In this document: positions 26,920 through 36,577 of the stretch, in pieces
Numbering within the stretch: position 1 is the stretch's first letter
Layout of the letters: the number at the start of each line of letters is the position of its first letter
Program-made: the position numbers and the translations under genes
Assembly (NCBI GenBank): GCA_002292285.1
Contig: DBBP01000004.1
Coordinates: forward strand, 65,235-129,234
Direction of reading: 5' to 3'
DNA: 64,000 nt
DNA from: Proteobacteria bacterium UBA981
Lineage (GTDB): Bacteria; Pseudomonadota; Gammaproteobacteria; Ga0077536
The notes under the pieces: generated by a model
The model's database searches: none
Seen by the model: only the letters and a program-made list of their open reading frames with translations
Told to the model about the DNA's origin: nothing

Positions 26920-27243
26920 TCAGTTGTCGGAGCCACCGTCGCCAAGATCCTTGTTCAATTGGGTGATGGCGCTCAGTAGCGCGCCTTGAGCAGTTTTGTC
27001 GCTGGCGCCCAGTTCGCGCATCAAACGAGAGAAATCTGCAACGCACGCGCTGTGTGCCGCCAGCAGTTGGTCGATGTATGCGATTTCTGCAAGGGTGCGC
27101 TGGTGTCCGTCGCTACGCTTTTCGTCCAATGCCTGAAGGGCGGAGAAATGCGCTTCCTTACTCGCCAGCATGGCGCAGTAGCTGCGCCATGTAGGTTCTG
27201 CGGCAGGCGGTACTGCTATTCCCGCCTCGGGTCGACTCAGCAT
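26920..27243 (-). CDS. small helical protein of unknown function
   Basis: 107 aa, mostly predicted helix (LASKEAHFSALQALDEKRSD; TLAEIAYIDQLLAAH), with no signal peptide and no recognised motif. It lies 11 nt downstream of the RRM protein gene on the same strand, so the two are probably co-transcribed. The start lacks a strong Shine-Dalgarno. Accepted as a gene because of spacing and amphipathic helices, with moderate certainty. Confidence 0.6.
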   Translation of the reverse strand: MLSRPEAGIAVPPAAEPTWRSYCAMLASKEAHFSALQALDEKRSDGHQRTLAEIAYIDQLLAAHSACVADFSRLMRELGASDKTAQGALLSAITQLNKDLGDGGSDN

Positions 27244-27254
27244 GCTTGTTGCCG

Positions 27255-27632
27255 CTAACCGAAAAGTTTTTTAACAAACCCGAACAGACCACCTGACGCC
27301 GGCGGTTGTTCGCCAGGCTGTTGACGAGTCGTGTTGCCGGTTCGTGGGCGTCCGTTGCCGCCGCCGTTGCCTCGCTCAGGTTTTTGTTCTTTGGCCTGTG
27401 ATTCATCTACCCGCAACTCTCTACCCTGAAAATCACTCCCGTTGAGCGAGGAGATAGCCTCACGTGCATCGTCGTCGTTGTTCATTTCTACAAAGCCGTA
27501 GCCGCGTGAGCGTTTGGTACGGCGGTCGAATATCACCTCAGCGGAGGCGACATCACCGTACGCCTCAAACGCTTCGCGTAGCTCCTCGCTCTTGACGCTG
27601 TAAGGCAAATTACCTACATAGATATTTATCAT
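27255..27632 (-). CDS. RRM-domain RNA-binding protein
   Basis: 125 aa. One RNA-recognition motif fills the first 80 residues with clear RNP2 (IYVGNL) and RNP1 (RSRGYGFVEM). A Gly/Asn/Gln-rich linker follows, then a short hydrophobic end (GGLFGFVKKLFG). This is the glycine-rich single-RRM type found in many bacteria, often linked to cold or RNA chaperone roles. AAGGA precedes the ATG. The amphipathic tail is a little unusual and could associate with a membrane or a partner; that is inference. Confidence 0.93.
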   Translation of the reverse strand: MINIYVGNLPYSVKSEELREAFEAYGDVASAEVIFDRRTKRSRGYGFVEMNNDDDAREAISSLNGSDFQGRELRVDESQAKEQKPERGNGGGNGRPRTGNTTRQQPGEQPPASGGLFGFVKKLFG

Positions 27633-27920
27633 TTGAATCCTTTGTCATATGCCGCCAAAGCCATCGAACCGGCGGAGAGAATTGTCGAAAATTACCGGAT
27701 TAGTGCGTGTCCGGATTGCGTTGCCCGTGAATGAAAATATGACCGCGGCACCAGCGGGTGCGTCACGCTCCGTGAGGTCGATCGTGACGAAGATTTGGCG
27801 CGTCGGTCAGACCAGAGCGGTACAAAGTTGCGCAGTCTCGAAGCAACTAAAGGCGGTCCAGCGCGCCGCCAGCGGTGCGAATTCAAGCACAAGCTGACGG
27901 TGCGCGCAAACCAGCGATGC
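27633..27920. other. short gap without a recognised gene
   Basis: About 0.29 kb between two minus-strand genes. Open frames on both strands here lack ribosome sites and protein-like character. It presumably carries the promoter of the RRM gene, but no convincing -35/-10 pair was seen. Confidence 0.4.
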
Positions 27921-28718
27921 TCAGGCCACTTGATGCAGATGTACATCCCGCTGCGGGAAAGGGATGTTTATTCCTTCAGCATCGAAGCGCTTCTTGATGG
28001 CTTCATGGAGGTCAAAATGGACCGGCCAGTAATCGGCGCCAGCAACCCATGGACGCACGACAAAATTGACGCTGCTGTCGGCGAGCTCAACAACGCCAAT
28101 CGTGGGCTCAGGATCTGAAAGGATGCGGCTGTCGGCTTCCAGTAACTCAGTGAGAACCGCTCTTACCTTATCCAGATCGTCCTGATAGCCAACCCCGACC
28201 ACAAGGTCAACCCGGCGCGTTGGTTTGGACGAATAGTTGATGATGTTGCCGCCTGCTATCGAAGCATTCGGAATAATGATCGTCCGATTGTCTGGTGTGC
28301 GTATCTGGGTGGTGAAAATTTCAATTTTTTCCACGATGCCGCTGATACCGCTGGCTTCAACGAAATCGCCGACGTTGAAAGGCCGGAATGTGACCAATAG
28401 CACGCCGGAAGCGAGGTTTGACAATGAGCCCTGAAAAGCCAGAGCGATAGCGAGCCCCGCCGCGGCGAGAATGGCGACAAAAGAAGCCGTTTCGATGCCT
28501 ATTTGTCCGAGGGCCGCCACGATCACGAATGCCAGGATGGCTATTCGCATTGCGTTGCCGGCAAAGGTCGTCAGGATTTCGTCGACGCCGCGTTTCTCCA
28601 TCATGCTCACCGCGATGCCTGAAATTTTTCCTGCAGCCCATCGGCCCACGAAAATAATTACGCCGGCAACAATAATATTGCCGCAAAACGCAATTAGCGT
28701 TGTCCCTAGATCACCCAT
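27921..28718 (-). CDS. small-conductance mechanosensitive channel, MscS family
   Basis: 265 aa. Three N-terminal membrane helices (ending ILAAAGLAIALAFQGSLSNLA, the pore-lining TM3) are followed by the MscS beta domain (PFNVGDFVEASGISGIVEKI; TIIIPNASIAGGNIINYSS) and the cytoplasmic alpha/beta domain (VVRPWVAGADYWPV). The length matches E. coli MscS. It acts in the inner membrane as a release valve on hypo-osmotic shock. The ATG has GGAAC upstream. The gene stands alone. Confidence 0.95.
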   Translation of the reverse strand: MGDLGTTLIAFCGNIIVAGVIIFVGRWAAGKISGIAVSMMEKRGVDEILTTFAGNAMRIAILAFVIVAALGQIGIETASFVAILAAAGLAIALAFQGSLSNLASGVLLVTFRPFNVGDFVEASGISGIVEKIEIFTTQIRTPDNRTIIIPNASIAGGNIINYSSKPTRRVDLVVGVGYQDDLDKVRAVLTELLEADSRILSDPEPTIGVVELADSSVNFVVRPWVAGADYWPVHFDLHEAIKKRFDAEGINIPFPQRDVHLHQVA

Positions 28719-29411
28719 ACTCGTTGTTCCTTCGTGTTCATTTATCGTTGTTGTGTCGTTTATCGACCCAGCTCATCATTCCTCGGCAAGTGTCCTGCTC
28801 GACATTTTTACCGCCAGGTCACCGGCAGGGGCGGGTACCTAACCGATCCCTCGGCTCCGGGGTGCGACGGCCCGGGGCGGATTGATGTGAGCGAGTCGGC
28901 TAGATCACCACCACTTCACGCGCCCGGACTTAAGCCGGGGCAACGCGCTGCGGGCGGCAATTATTGCGCTTTGTGACTGAAATTGCTCCTCTGTGCCTCG
29001 ATGCTGAGCAGGAATAACACAACCAGCGAGCAGTTTCCGCCAGTCGTCTGCGCAATCTCTCGGTTCTCGTTGCGCCGATAGCCCGACTGGCAGCGAATTA
29101 TCGAGGCTTCCGAAATTCCACCCAGGCTTTGTTAGCGTCCTTGGGGTCGCGCGCTCTTGTCCTCGGCTCTTTTGCGGCCAAGTGATTATTGGTATTATTT
29201 GCGGCTCGATCCTGCATTCGCGCAAAGCGGAAGTCGGGTACTAATCGTTCGACTATCGACGACCGGCAACAAGTGGTCAGGCCTGCCATCATTGAAGGTT
29301 ACGCCGTACCGATTCGACTGCGTAGGGTAGAAGAGTAGCCCCGCGCGTCTGACGCTTGGCGCCGATGTCATCATGCAGGATTATTATGAGTACAGATTTG
29401 CGGAGATACAC
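28719..29411. other. gene-free stretch between mscS and etfB
   Basis: About 0.69 kb between divergent genes. Open frames on both strands (for example minus 28905-29225) show no domain, no ribosome site and Arg/Pro/Trp-heavy composition typical of random GC-rich DNA. It must hold the promoters of mscS and the etf operon; none stood out. Confidence 0.45.
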
Positions 29412-30161
29412 ATGAAAATCTTAGTGGCCGTAAAGCGAGCCATCGACTACAACGTCAAGGCCAGACCCAAGTCAGACGGCTCCGGAGTCGATTTGGCAAA
29501 TGTCAAAATGTCCATGAACCCCTTTGATGAGATAGCTGTCGAAGAGGCCATCCGGATTCAGGAAGCCGGAAACGCCAGTGAGACCATTGCAGTGTCCGTC
29601 GGTCCCAAGCAATGCCAGGAAACTTTGCGTACAGCGATGGCGATGGGAGTCGACCGAGGCGTTCTGGTTGAAACCGATGAAGATGTGCAGCCGCTGGCGG
29701 TCGCCAAACTCATCAAGGCGGTGATAGACAAAGAACAGCCCGAACTGGTCATCCTGGGTAAGCAAGCCATCGACGATGATTCCAACCAAACTGGCCAGAT
29801 GTTGGCAGCTTTGCTTGGCTGGCCTCAGGGGACCTTTGCGTGCGGTGTGGCATTAGCAGACGGTAAGCTGGAGGTGCGACGCGAAATTGATGGTGGCATT
29901 CAGACGATCAATCTGACGATGCCCGCGGTAGTGACCGCTGATTTGCGCCTTAATGAACCGCGCTATGTCAAGCTACCCAATATTATGAAAGCCAAAAAGA
30001 AACCGCTCGACGTACTCGCTCCGGCGGAACTCGGCATCGACGTTACACCGCGATTAACGCTGGTGAAAGTCGCCGAGCCGCCGGCTCGAGAGGGCGGCGT
30101 AAAAGTCGAAGACGTCCAGCAGCTGATCGACAAGTTGCGCAACGAAGCGAAGGTGATTTGA
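29412..30161 (+). CDS. etfB: electron transfer flavoprotein beta subunit
   Basis: 249 aa beginning [20 protein letters not shown]. The ETF beta signature region is present ([53 protein letters not shown]). Start 29412 was chosen at the conserved N-terminal strand; 13 extra codons are possible upstream. EtfB binds AMP and, with EtfA, carries electrons from acyl-CoA dehydrogenases. It is followed after 1 nt by etfA. Confidence 0.96.
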   Translation: MKILVAVKRAIDYNVKARPKSDGSGVDLANVKMSMNPFDEIAVEEAIRIQEAGNASETIAVSVGPKQCQETLRTAMAMGVDRGVLVETDEDVQPLAVAKLIKAVIDKEQPELVILGKQAIDDDSNQTGQMLAALLGWPQGTFACGVALADGKLEVRREIDGGIQTINLTMPAVVTADLRLNEPRYVKLPNIMKAKKKPLDVLAPAELGIDVTPRLTLVKVAEPPAREGGVKVEDVQQLIDKLRNEAKVI

Positions 30162-30162
30162 C

Positions 30163-31098
30163 ATGTCTGCACTGGTCTTAGCTGAGCACGATAATTCTGC
30201 TCTTTCCCCGGCAACCCTGAATGCGGTCGCCGCTGCGCTTGCCATCAGTCAGGATGTGGACCTAATCGTCGCGGGTAGCGAGTGTAGTGCCGTGGTGACC
30301 GCCGCCGGCGCCGTTGCGGGCGTGCGTACTGTGCTACATGCCGATGCAGCACATTACGCGCACGCACTCGCCGAGAACCTGGCGCCGCTCATCGTTGCCG
30401 TTGCAGACGGTTACGAGCATGTGCTCGCGGCAGCGACGACAACCGGCAAGAACGTCATGCCGCGCGTCGCTGCCTTACTCGATGTCGCGCAAATATCTGA
30501 CATCATCGGCGTTGAAGATCACGAGACTTTCATGCGTCCGATTTATGCGGGCAACGTTATAGCCACGGTCAGAAGTAGCGATGCGACGAAAGTCATCACG
30601 GTACGGACAACGGGTTTCGATGCGGTCGCAGATACTGGTGGCAGTGCTGCAGTAGAAACAGTCGAGGCACTCGCTGATTCAGGTCTATCCCAGTTTGTTG
30701 GTGAAGAATTGACTAAATCGGACCGGCCGGAATTGACCGCGGCAGACATTATTGTCTCTGGTGGACGGGGAGTTGGCAGTTCGGAAAATTTTGCCATTAT
30801 TGAAGCGCTTGCCGACAAACTCGGTGCTGCAGTTGGCGCGTCGCGCGCAGCGGTCGATGCCGGCTATGTGCCGAACGATTATCAGGTCGGCCAAACCGGC
30901 AAAGTGGTGGCACCCGGTTTGTACATTGCCATCGGGATTTCCGGGGCGATTCAACATCTCGCTGGCATGAAAGATTCCAAGGTGATTGTTGCCATAAACA
31001 AAGACGAGGAAGCCCCCATTTTCGGGGTTGCAGACTATGGCCTGGTTGGTGATTTGTTCAAAGAAGTTCCGGCCATGGTCGAGGCTCTTGGTGACTAG
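30163..31098 (+). CDS. etfA: electron transfer flavoprotein alpha subunit
   Basis: 311 aa. The C-terminal FAD-binding part is clear (VSGGRGVGSSENFAIIEALA; GAAVGASRAAVDAGYVPND; QVGQTGKVVAPGLYIAIGIS; GAIQHLAGMKDSKVIVAINK). It accepts electrons from the acyl-CoA dehydrogenases encoded in the window and delivers them to ETF-QO. It is directly after etfB and 42 nt before etfQO. Confidence 0.96.
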   Translation: MSALVLAEHDNSALSPATLNAVAAALAISQDVDLIVAGSECSAVVTAAGAVAGVRTVLHADAAHYAHALAENLAPLIVAVADGYEHVLAAATTTGKNVMPRVAALLDVAQISDIIGVEDHETFMRPIYAGNVIATVRSSDATKVITVRTTGFDAVADTGGSAAVETVEALADSGLSQFVGEELTKSDRPELTAADIIVSGGRGVGSSENFAIIEALADKLGAAVGASRAAVDAGYVPNDYQVGQTGKVVAPGLYIAIGISGAIQHLAGMKDSKVIVAINKDEEAPIFGVADYGLVGDLFKEVPAMVEALGD

Positions 31099-31140
31099 AG
31101 CTGGCTGCAAGCTTTACTACGCCCGCACGAGGAATTGAGC

Positions 31141-32784
31141 ATGGAACGCGAAGCGATGGAGTTCGACGTCGTCATCGTTGGCGGCGGGCCTTCCGGGCTT
31201 GCGGCGGCAATACGCCTGAAGCAGCTGGCTGCAGAGAAAGGTAGCGATCTGAGCGTTTGTATTCTGGAAAAGGGTTCGGAGATTGGTGCTCATATCCTCT
31301 CTGGAGCCGTGATTGAACCGCGCGCACTCAATGAATTGCTGCCGGACTGGAAGGAACGCGGTGCGCCACTACATACGCCGGCTGGTAAAGATCGTTTCTT
31401 GCTACTTACCGAAAAACGCGCGTTTCCGTTCATCACGCCACCGCAGATGAACAACCACGGCAACTACATTGTCAGTCTTGGCAACGTTTGCCGTTGGCTG
31501 GCGGAGCAGGCCGAAGCGCTGGAAGTGGACATTTATCCTGGGTTTGCCGCAGCTGAAGTGCTGTATCACGACGATGGCAGCGTGAAGGGTGTTGCGACCG
31601 GCGATATGGGCCGTGCTCGTGACGGATCGGAAGGGCCGAATTTTGAGCTTGGCATGGAGCTCCACGCCAAGCAGACGTTGTTTGCCGAAGGCTGCCGCGG
31701 CTCTCTCACAAAAACGCTTTTTGACCGTTTTGATTTGCGGCAGGACGCTGAGCCGCAAGTTTACGGTATCGGGATCAAGGAGCTGTGGGAGATAGATCCG
31801 GCGAAGCATATGCCTGGCTCAATCACCCACACCGCTGGCTGGCCGATGGACATGTCGACCTATGGTGGTGCTTGGATCTACCACCTCGAAGACAACTTGG
31901 TGTCAGTCGGGTTCGTCATCGGGCTCGATTACAAGAATCCTTATCTCAGTCCTTTCGATGAGATGCAGCGTTTCAAGACCCATCCCGCGATTCGCGAGCA
32001 ATTTGAGGGCGCACGACGAATTTCTTACGGCGCACGGGCAATTAGCTCCGGCGGCTTCCAATCCATTCCAAAATTGACTTTCCCGGGCGGCATGCTGCTC
32101 GGCGATGCGGCCGGATTTTTGAATGTACCGAAAATTAAGGGCACCCACACGGCGATGAAATCAGGGATGACCGCGGCTGAGGCAGTTTTTGATGTGCTTG
32201 CGGCCAGTGAAGATGAGAACGCCGGACGTGGTGCGGAAATAACCGATTATAGTGAGCGGCTGGAGAAGACTTGGCTGTGGGAAGAACTGCGTGGCGTACG
32301 CAACGTGAAACCGTCGTTTCACTGGGGATTGCTACCCGCATTGGTCTACTCCGGGTTGGATACCGTCATTTTGCGCGGCAAGGCGCCTTGGACATTGCAC
32401 CATCGGCCCGACCACGAGCAATTGCTGCCGGCAGCCGAATGCACGCCAATCGCCTATCCCAAGCCGGACGGCAAACTGACCTTCGACAAACCTTCGTCGG
32501 TGTTCCTGTCGAATACGAATCATGAAGAAGAGCAACCGTGCCACCTGACACTTAAGGACGAGGCAGTGCCTGTAACTCTCAACCTGGCGCGCTTCGCGGG
32601 TCCCGAGGCACGTTTCTGCCCGGCGGGCGTCTATGAATTTATTCCGGATGGTGATGCGCAACGCCTGCAGATCAATGCGCAAAACTGTGTCCACTGCAAA
32701 ACCTGTGACATTAAAGATCCGTCGCAGAATATTAATTGGGTGACGCCGGAAGGTGGTGGCGGTCCCAACTACCCGAACATGTAG
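31141..32784 (+). CDS. electron transfer flavoprotein-ubiquinone oxidoreductase
   Basis: 547 aa from the ATG at 31141 with GAGGAA upstream. It has the N-terminal FAD motif ([17 protein letters not shown]), a central quinone-binding region ([20 protein letters not shown]) and C-terminal [4Fe-4S] cysteines ([24 protein letters not shown]). It is a monotopic inner-membrane enzyme that moves electrons from reduced ETF to ubiquinone. Being in an operon with etfBA makes the acyl-CoA oxidation route to the respiratory chain complete. Confidence 0.96.
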   Translation: MEREAMEFDVVIVGGGPSGLAAAIRLKQLAAEKGSDLSVCILEKGSEIGAHILSGAVIEPRALNELLPDWKERGAPLHTPAGKDRFLLLTEKRAFPFITPPQMNNHGNYIVSLGNVCRWLAEQAEALEVDIYPGFAAAEVLYHDDGSVKGVATGDMGRARDGSEGPNFELGMELHAKQTLFAEGCRGSLTKTLFDRFDLRQDAEPQVYGIGIKELWEIDPAKHMPGSITHTAGWPMDMSTYGGAWIYHLEDNLVSVGFVIGLDYKNPYLSPFDEMQRFKTHPAIREQFEGARRISYGARAISSGGFQSIPKLTFPGGMLLGDAAGFLNVPKIKGTHTAMKSGMTAAEAVFDVLAASEDENAGRGAEITDYSERLEKTWLWEELRGVRNVKPSFHWGLLPALVYSGLDTVILRGKAPWTLHHRPDHEQLLPAAECTPIAYPKPDGKLTFDKPSSVFLSNTNHEEEQPCHLTLKDEAVPVTLNLARFAGPEARFCPAGVYEFIPDGDAQRLQINAQNCVHCKTCDIKDPSQNINWVTPEGGGGPNYPNM

Positions 32785-32793
32785 CGAGCTGAT

Positions 32794-33117
32794 ATGCCGA
32801 AGATAATTTACCGACAAGCCGACGGTCGGGAAGATGCCGTTGAGGTGCCATTGGGCTGGAGCTTGATGGAAGCGGCGATTCAAAACGACATTGCCGGTAT
32901 TGTCGCTGAGTGTGGCGGTGGCTGCGCCTGTGCTACGTGCCATGTGTACGTTGGTCAGGGTAGTAAGGTAGAGCTTCCGGAAATCGGGGACATGGAAGGA
33001 GACATGCTCGAATGCACGTCTGCTGAGCGGCGTGATAGCTCACGTCTGAGTTGTCAGCTGCGCATGACTGCGGAACTTGACGGTCTGGTTGTCGACATTC
33101 CGGAAACCCAGACCTGA
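32794..33117 (+). CDS. [2Fe-2S] ferredoxin, adrenodoxin/putidaredoxin type
   Basis: 107 aa. Ligands follow the adrenodoxin-type C-X5-C-X2-C (ECGGGCACATCHVYV) with the distal Cys in RLSCQLRM; there is one extra Cys inside the loop. Such ferredoxins feed cytochrome P450s or other oxygenases from an NADH-dependent reductase. It starts 9 nt after etfQO and is followed by a matching reductase, so the trio is one transcript. No oxygenase partner is encoded next to it. Confidence 0.94.
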   Translation: MPKIIYRQADGREDAVEVPLGWSLMEAAIQNDIAGIVAECGGGCACATCHVYVGQGSKVELPEIGDMEGDMLECTSAERRDSSRLSCQLRMTAELDGLVVDIPETQT

Positions 33118-33133
33118 GCTGGAAGAGGTCGCG

Positions 33134-34354
33134 ATGAATCCGTATGTCGTTATCGGCGCCGGCCAGGCAGGGATGCAGGTATGTGACTCGCTGCGCAAAA
33201 GCGGCTACGACGGCGAGCTGATCCTGCTCGGCGAAGAAGATTCACTCCCATACCAGCGTCCTCCGCTCTCGAAGAAATTCCTCACCGGCGACTTGGACCG
33301 TGACCGGTTGCTTTTCCGTCCTGCCGCTTACTTCGACAAAATTGCAGTTGATGTGCGCTTGCGGACGCAGGTTGAATCTATTGATCGTGCGGCCCGGCAA
33401 ATCGTGCTGGGCGATGGCTCCACTTTGGCATATACGAAACTCGCGCTAACGACAGGGACCCGCGTTCGTCCCCTCAACTGTCCGGGACATGAACTCGACA
33501 ATATTTATTATGTCCGCACGTTGACCGACAGCGAGATGCTGCTGCAGCGATTGGCTAGTACGGAGCGTGTGGCGGTGATCGGTGGCGGATTTATCGGGCT
33601 TGAGGTTGCGGCCGTAGCGCGCGAACTTGAAAAGCAGGCCACCGTGATTGAAGCGCAGGAACGCCTGATGGCGCGTGCCGTGTCACCCGTGGTCTCTGAT
33701 TTTTACGCCAAGCTTCATCGGTCGCGCGGCGTAGATGTGCGTTGTTCGAGTGCCGTTGAATCAATTGTCGAAAGCAAACAAGGATTGCTCGTTAATCTCG
33801 CCGATGGCGCGAGGATTGAGAGCGACATCGTCGTCGCGGGAATTGGTGTGTTGCCGAACAGCGAGTTAGCTGAGAATTGTGGGCTGGCTTGTAACAGCGG
33901 CATTGTTGTCGATGAGTATGCGCAGACGAGCGACCCGCATATTGTGGCGGCGGGGGATTGCACAATGCATTTCAACGGCTTTTTGCAGCGCGAAATTCGT
34001 TTGGAGTCGGTCCAGAACGCGGTCGATCAGGCGAAAGTAGCCGCGGCTACTTTGTGCGGACAGCCGCAGGCTTATCGGCAAGTGCCGTGGTTTTGGTCGG
34101 ACCAGTACGACGTTAAATTGCAAATGGCAGGAATTGGTATGCCATTCGACCAGTACGCAGTGCGCGGCGATCTTGCCTCTCAGGCATTTTCAGTTTTCTA
34201 TTTTCGTGACAACACGTTCGTTGGCGCTGACTCGATCAACCGTCCGGCCGAGCATATGGCTTGCCGAAAACTCCTCACCCAAGGCACTACGCTCAGCGTC
34301 GCGCAAGCACAAGACATCGATTTCGATCTCAAGCAGTTGGCGAAAGCGGGCTAA
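33134..34354 (+). CDS. FAD-dependent ferredoxin reductase (putidaredoxin reductase type)
   Basis: 406 aa starting MNPYVVIGAGQAGMQ, with GGAAGAGG upstream. Two dinucleotide folds: FAD (VIGAGQAGMQVCDSLRK) and NAD(P)H (VAVIGGGFIGLEVAAVARE). The FAD-binding end (DPHIVAAGDCTMHF) and the C-terminal domain (WFWSDQYDVKLQMAGI) match the class of oxygenase-coupled NAD(P)H:ferredoxin reductases. It is flanked by two ferredoxin genes, so it probably reduces both. A longer frame extends back into the ferredoxin gene but lacks a ribosome site. Confidence 0.94.
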   Translation: MNPYVVIGAGQAGMQVCDSLRKSGYDGELILLGEEDSLPYQRPPLSKKFLTGDLDRDRLLFRPAAYFDKIAVDVRLRTQVESIDRAARQIVLGDGSTLAYTKLALTTGTRVRPLNCPGHELDNIYYVRTLTDSEMLLQRLASTERVAVIGGGFIGLEVAAVARELEKQATVIEAQERLMARAVSPVVSDFYAKLHRSRGVDVRCSSAVESIVESKQGLLVNLADGARIESDIVVAGIGVLPNSELAENCGLACNSGIVVDEYAQTSDPHIVAAGDCTMHFNGFLQREIRLESVQNAVDQAKVAAATLCGQPQAYRQVPWFWSDQYDVKLQMAGIGMPFDQYAVRGDLASQAFSVFYFRDNTFVGADSINRPAEHMACRKLLTQGTTLSVAQAQDIDFDLKQLAKAG

Positions 34355-34425
34355 AGCCGCACCAAGAGATCCAGGCTTGCGTGCCGGGCACGCTCAAAAT
34401 TCCAACCCAGTAAGGACTGCCAGAC

Positions 34426-34746
34426 ATGCCGAAAATTACTTTCGTCGAGCTCAATGGAGAACGTAAGGAATGCGATGTTGCGTGCGGCTTATCGTTGATG
34501 GAAGGCGCAATTCAAAATGGCATAGACGGCATACTTGCGATTTGCGGCGGAAGTTGTGCTTGCAGTACTTGCCATTCCTATATCGACGATGCGTGGGTGG
34601 AGAAGGTAGGACCTGCCAATGACATCGAAGACTCCACGCTGGAGTTGGCGTTGGAGCGCAAACCAAGCAGCCGTTTAACCTGCCAGGTCGAAGTGACCGA
34701 AGCTCTGGAAGGGCTTGTGGTCCATATTGCGCAGAACGACAGCTAG
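34426..34746 (+). CDS. second [2Fe-2S] ferredoxin, adrenodoxin type
   Basis: 106 aa, ligand loop ICGGSCACSTCHSYI and distal Cys in RLTCQVEV. It is a diverged paralogue of the ferredoxin at 32794, with a different surface sequence (VEKVGPANDIEDS). Two ferredoxins around one reductase suggest two acceptor enzymes or a tuned pair. It lies 71 nt after the reductase and 35 nt before the GST gene, same strand. Confidence 0.93.
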   Translation: MPKITFVELNGERKECDVACGLSLMEGAIQNGIDGILAICGGSCACSTCHSYIDDAWVEKVGPANDIEDSTLELALERKPSSRLTCQVEVTEALEGLVVHIAQNDS

Positions 34747-34781
34747 GCGCGCTTTCAGCGCATCGGCAAGCCAGTCCAGAA

Positions 34782-35402
34782 ATGATTGAGCTACACGGTT
34801 TTGCGAAATCGAGTTCAGTGTCTCGGGTACGTATCGCGCTTGCACTGAAAAACCTCCGCTACACCGATCTGGATGTTGACCTGTCCCTTCACGAACAACA
34901 TGAGTCGGCATTTCGCGCGCTTAACCCGCAGGCGATGGTGCCCGTCTATAACGATGACAACAGCATCATCAGTCAGTCGCTGGCAATTATCGAGTACCTC
35001 GACGAACGTTACCCAGAGCCGCCGCTACTCCCTCGCGACTTGGCTACCCGGGCGCGTGCCCGGCAGTACGCCAACATTATCGTGAGTGATATCGCGCCAT
35101 TCGCGACCAAGCGAGTGGCAGCATATTTAGATGACGGGCTGGGTCTCGATGAGGCCGCGCGGCAACGCTGGCTGCACTACTGGTTGCTCGAGGGGCTGGA
35201 CTCGCTGGAGTTGTGGTTGGCATCTGCACGGAGCATCACCCGTTTTAGCGTTGGTAACGAGATTTCGATCGCGGATATCTGCCTGGTCCCGCAACTGACC
35301 CTCGCGCGACGCCTGAAATTAGATGTGGAAGAATTCCCTCGCCTTTGCAGCATCGAGGCTGCCTGCCTGGAGCTTGACGCATTCACTAATAACCTGCCCT
35401 GA
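34782..35402 (+). CDS. glutathione S-transferase, maleylacetoacetate isomerase-like
   Basis: 206 aa. The zeta-class-like N-terminus (ELHGFAKSSSVSRVRIALAL) has the SS(S)xxR glutathione-activating region; then NPQAMVPVYNDDNSIISQSL and a helical C-domain with ISIADICLVPQL. Zeta GSTs isomerise cis to trans ring-cleavage products such as maleylacetoacetate or maleylpyruvate. Lying just before a NicX-like ring-cleavage homologue and upstream of fumarase, an isomerase role is attractive, but this is inference from sequence class and position. Confidence 0.85.
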   Translation: MIELHGFAKSSSVSRVRIALALKNLRYTDLDVDLSLHEQHESAFRALNPQAMVPVYNDDNSIISQSLAIIEYLDERYPEPPLLPRDLATRARARQYANIIVSDIAPFATKRVAAYLDDGLGLDEAARQRWLHYWLLEGLDSLELWLASARSITRFSVGNEISIADICLVPQLTLARRLKLDVEEFPRLCSIEAACLELDAFTNNLP

Positions 35403-35530
35403 GCGATATATCGTTCACGGTCACGCAGTCCCGGCGTGATTTCGATTGCTGCCCACGGTTGCTTGGTTATCCTGACTTCGGCAAGCTGTTGCGAACGTGG
35501 CTTTCCATGTATTTCAAAAAGGAATTCAGC

Positions 35531-36577
35531 ATGCTCAACGATCGCATAGAGGCCCGTTGGCTGGCGGCTTTTCGGCGCGTTTTCGAATTGTGCAAGGTCG
35601 AGCCGGAGCAACAGGTGGCGATCCTGGCCGAAACTCAGTCGCGAGAACTGAGTGTTGAACTCGCGCGTCTCGCGCTCGAGCAGATGCAGGCCAGCGTGTT
35701 CGAGATCACGGTTCCGACCCCGTCTCAAACAGCACCCGTACCGATTCGTTCGACGGGTGCAAGTCAGGCGCTGAATGGCCAGAGCGCGGCGCTCGAAGCG
35801 CTCAAGAGTGCCAGCCTCGTTGTTGATCTCACAGTCGAAGGACTACTCCATGCATCGCAGTTGCCTGCGATTTTGGGCAGCGGCGCTCGGGTCATGATGA
35901 TCTCCAACGAACATCCCGAAGCGCTAGAGCGTTTGGTCCCGGAAGCTGGAGACGAACAAATTGCTCGCGCGGCCATCAAGGCTTGTCGGGGTGCGGGCGG
36001 CATGCACGTTACTTCAGCGGCAGGTACGGATTTATCGATCAGCTTGGCGGATGCGCGCACCGGAGGCGTCTGGGGCTGGGCTGATCGGGCCGGCATGGTG
36101 TCGCATTGGCCGGGTGGCATCGTCGTTAATTTTCCGCAGCCGGGCAGTGTGAATGGCCGATTGGTGATGGACGTCGGTGACGTTAATCTGACATTCAAAC
36201 GCTACCTCGAGCAGCCCGTAGAGTTAATCATCGAGGATGACTTTGTGGTCGCCGTGAATGGCGATGGGACTGATGCCGAGCTCATGCGTCGTTATCTTGC
36301 GGCGTGGGGAGATCGCGAGGCATACGGCGTGAGTCACGTGGGTTGGGGGCTCAATGAACGGGCACGCTATGAAGCGTTAACGATGTATGACCGGCGCGAT
36401 TTCAACGGCACGGAATTGCGCGCGTTTGCTGGCAATTTTCTCTACTCAACGGGCGCGAACGAACTCGCCGGGCGATTCACCGAGGGCCACTTTGATTTAC
36501 CGATTCGCAATTGCACTATCGAGTTGGACGGGACAGTCGTAGTCGACGCGGGACGTGTCGTCGTGCAAGCGTCATGA
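35531..36577 (+). CDS. NicX-like metalloenzyme (2,5-dihydroxypyridine 5,6-dioxygenase / M29 fold family)
   Basis: 348 aa. The C-terminal half matches the NicX family (AYGVSHVGWGLN; GTELRAFAGNFLYSTGANE; GHFDLPIRNC). Three candidate Fe(II) ligands are present: H269, H320 and D322, close to the positions I recall for Pseudomonas NicX (H265, H318, D320). NicX opens 2,5-dihydroxypyridine to N-formylmaleamate, but homologues may act on other rings or be peptidase-like. The start at 35531 has AAGGAA upstream. Its stop overlaps the next gene's start (ATGA), placing it inside an acyl-CoA operon with no other nicotinate-pathway gene. The substrate is unknown. Confidence 0.8.
   Translation: MLNDRIEARWLAAFRRVFELCKVEPEQQVAILAETQSRELSVELARLALEQMQASVFEITVPTPSQTAPVPIRSTGASQALNGQSAALEALKSASLVVDLTVEGLLHASQLPAILGSGARVMMISNEHPEALERLVPEAGDEQIARAAIKACRGAGGMHVTSAAGTDLSISLADARTGGVWGWADRAGMVSHWPGGIVVNFPQPGSVNGRLVMDVGDVNLTFKRYLEQPVELIIEDDFVVAVNGDGTDAELMRRYLAAWGDREAYGVSHVGWGLNERARYEALTMYDRRDFNGTELRAFAGNFLYSTGANELAGRFTEGHFDLPIRNCTIELDGTVVVDAGRVVVQAS

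Noticed and set aside
28905..29292. Minus-strand open frames upstream of etfB
   Set aside because: No ribosome site, no domain and random-looking composition.
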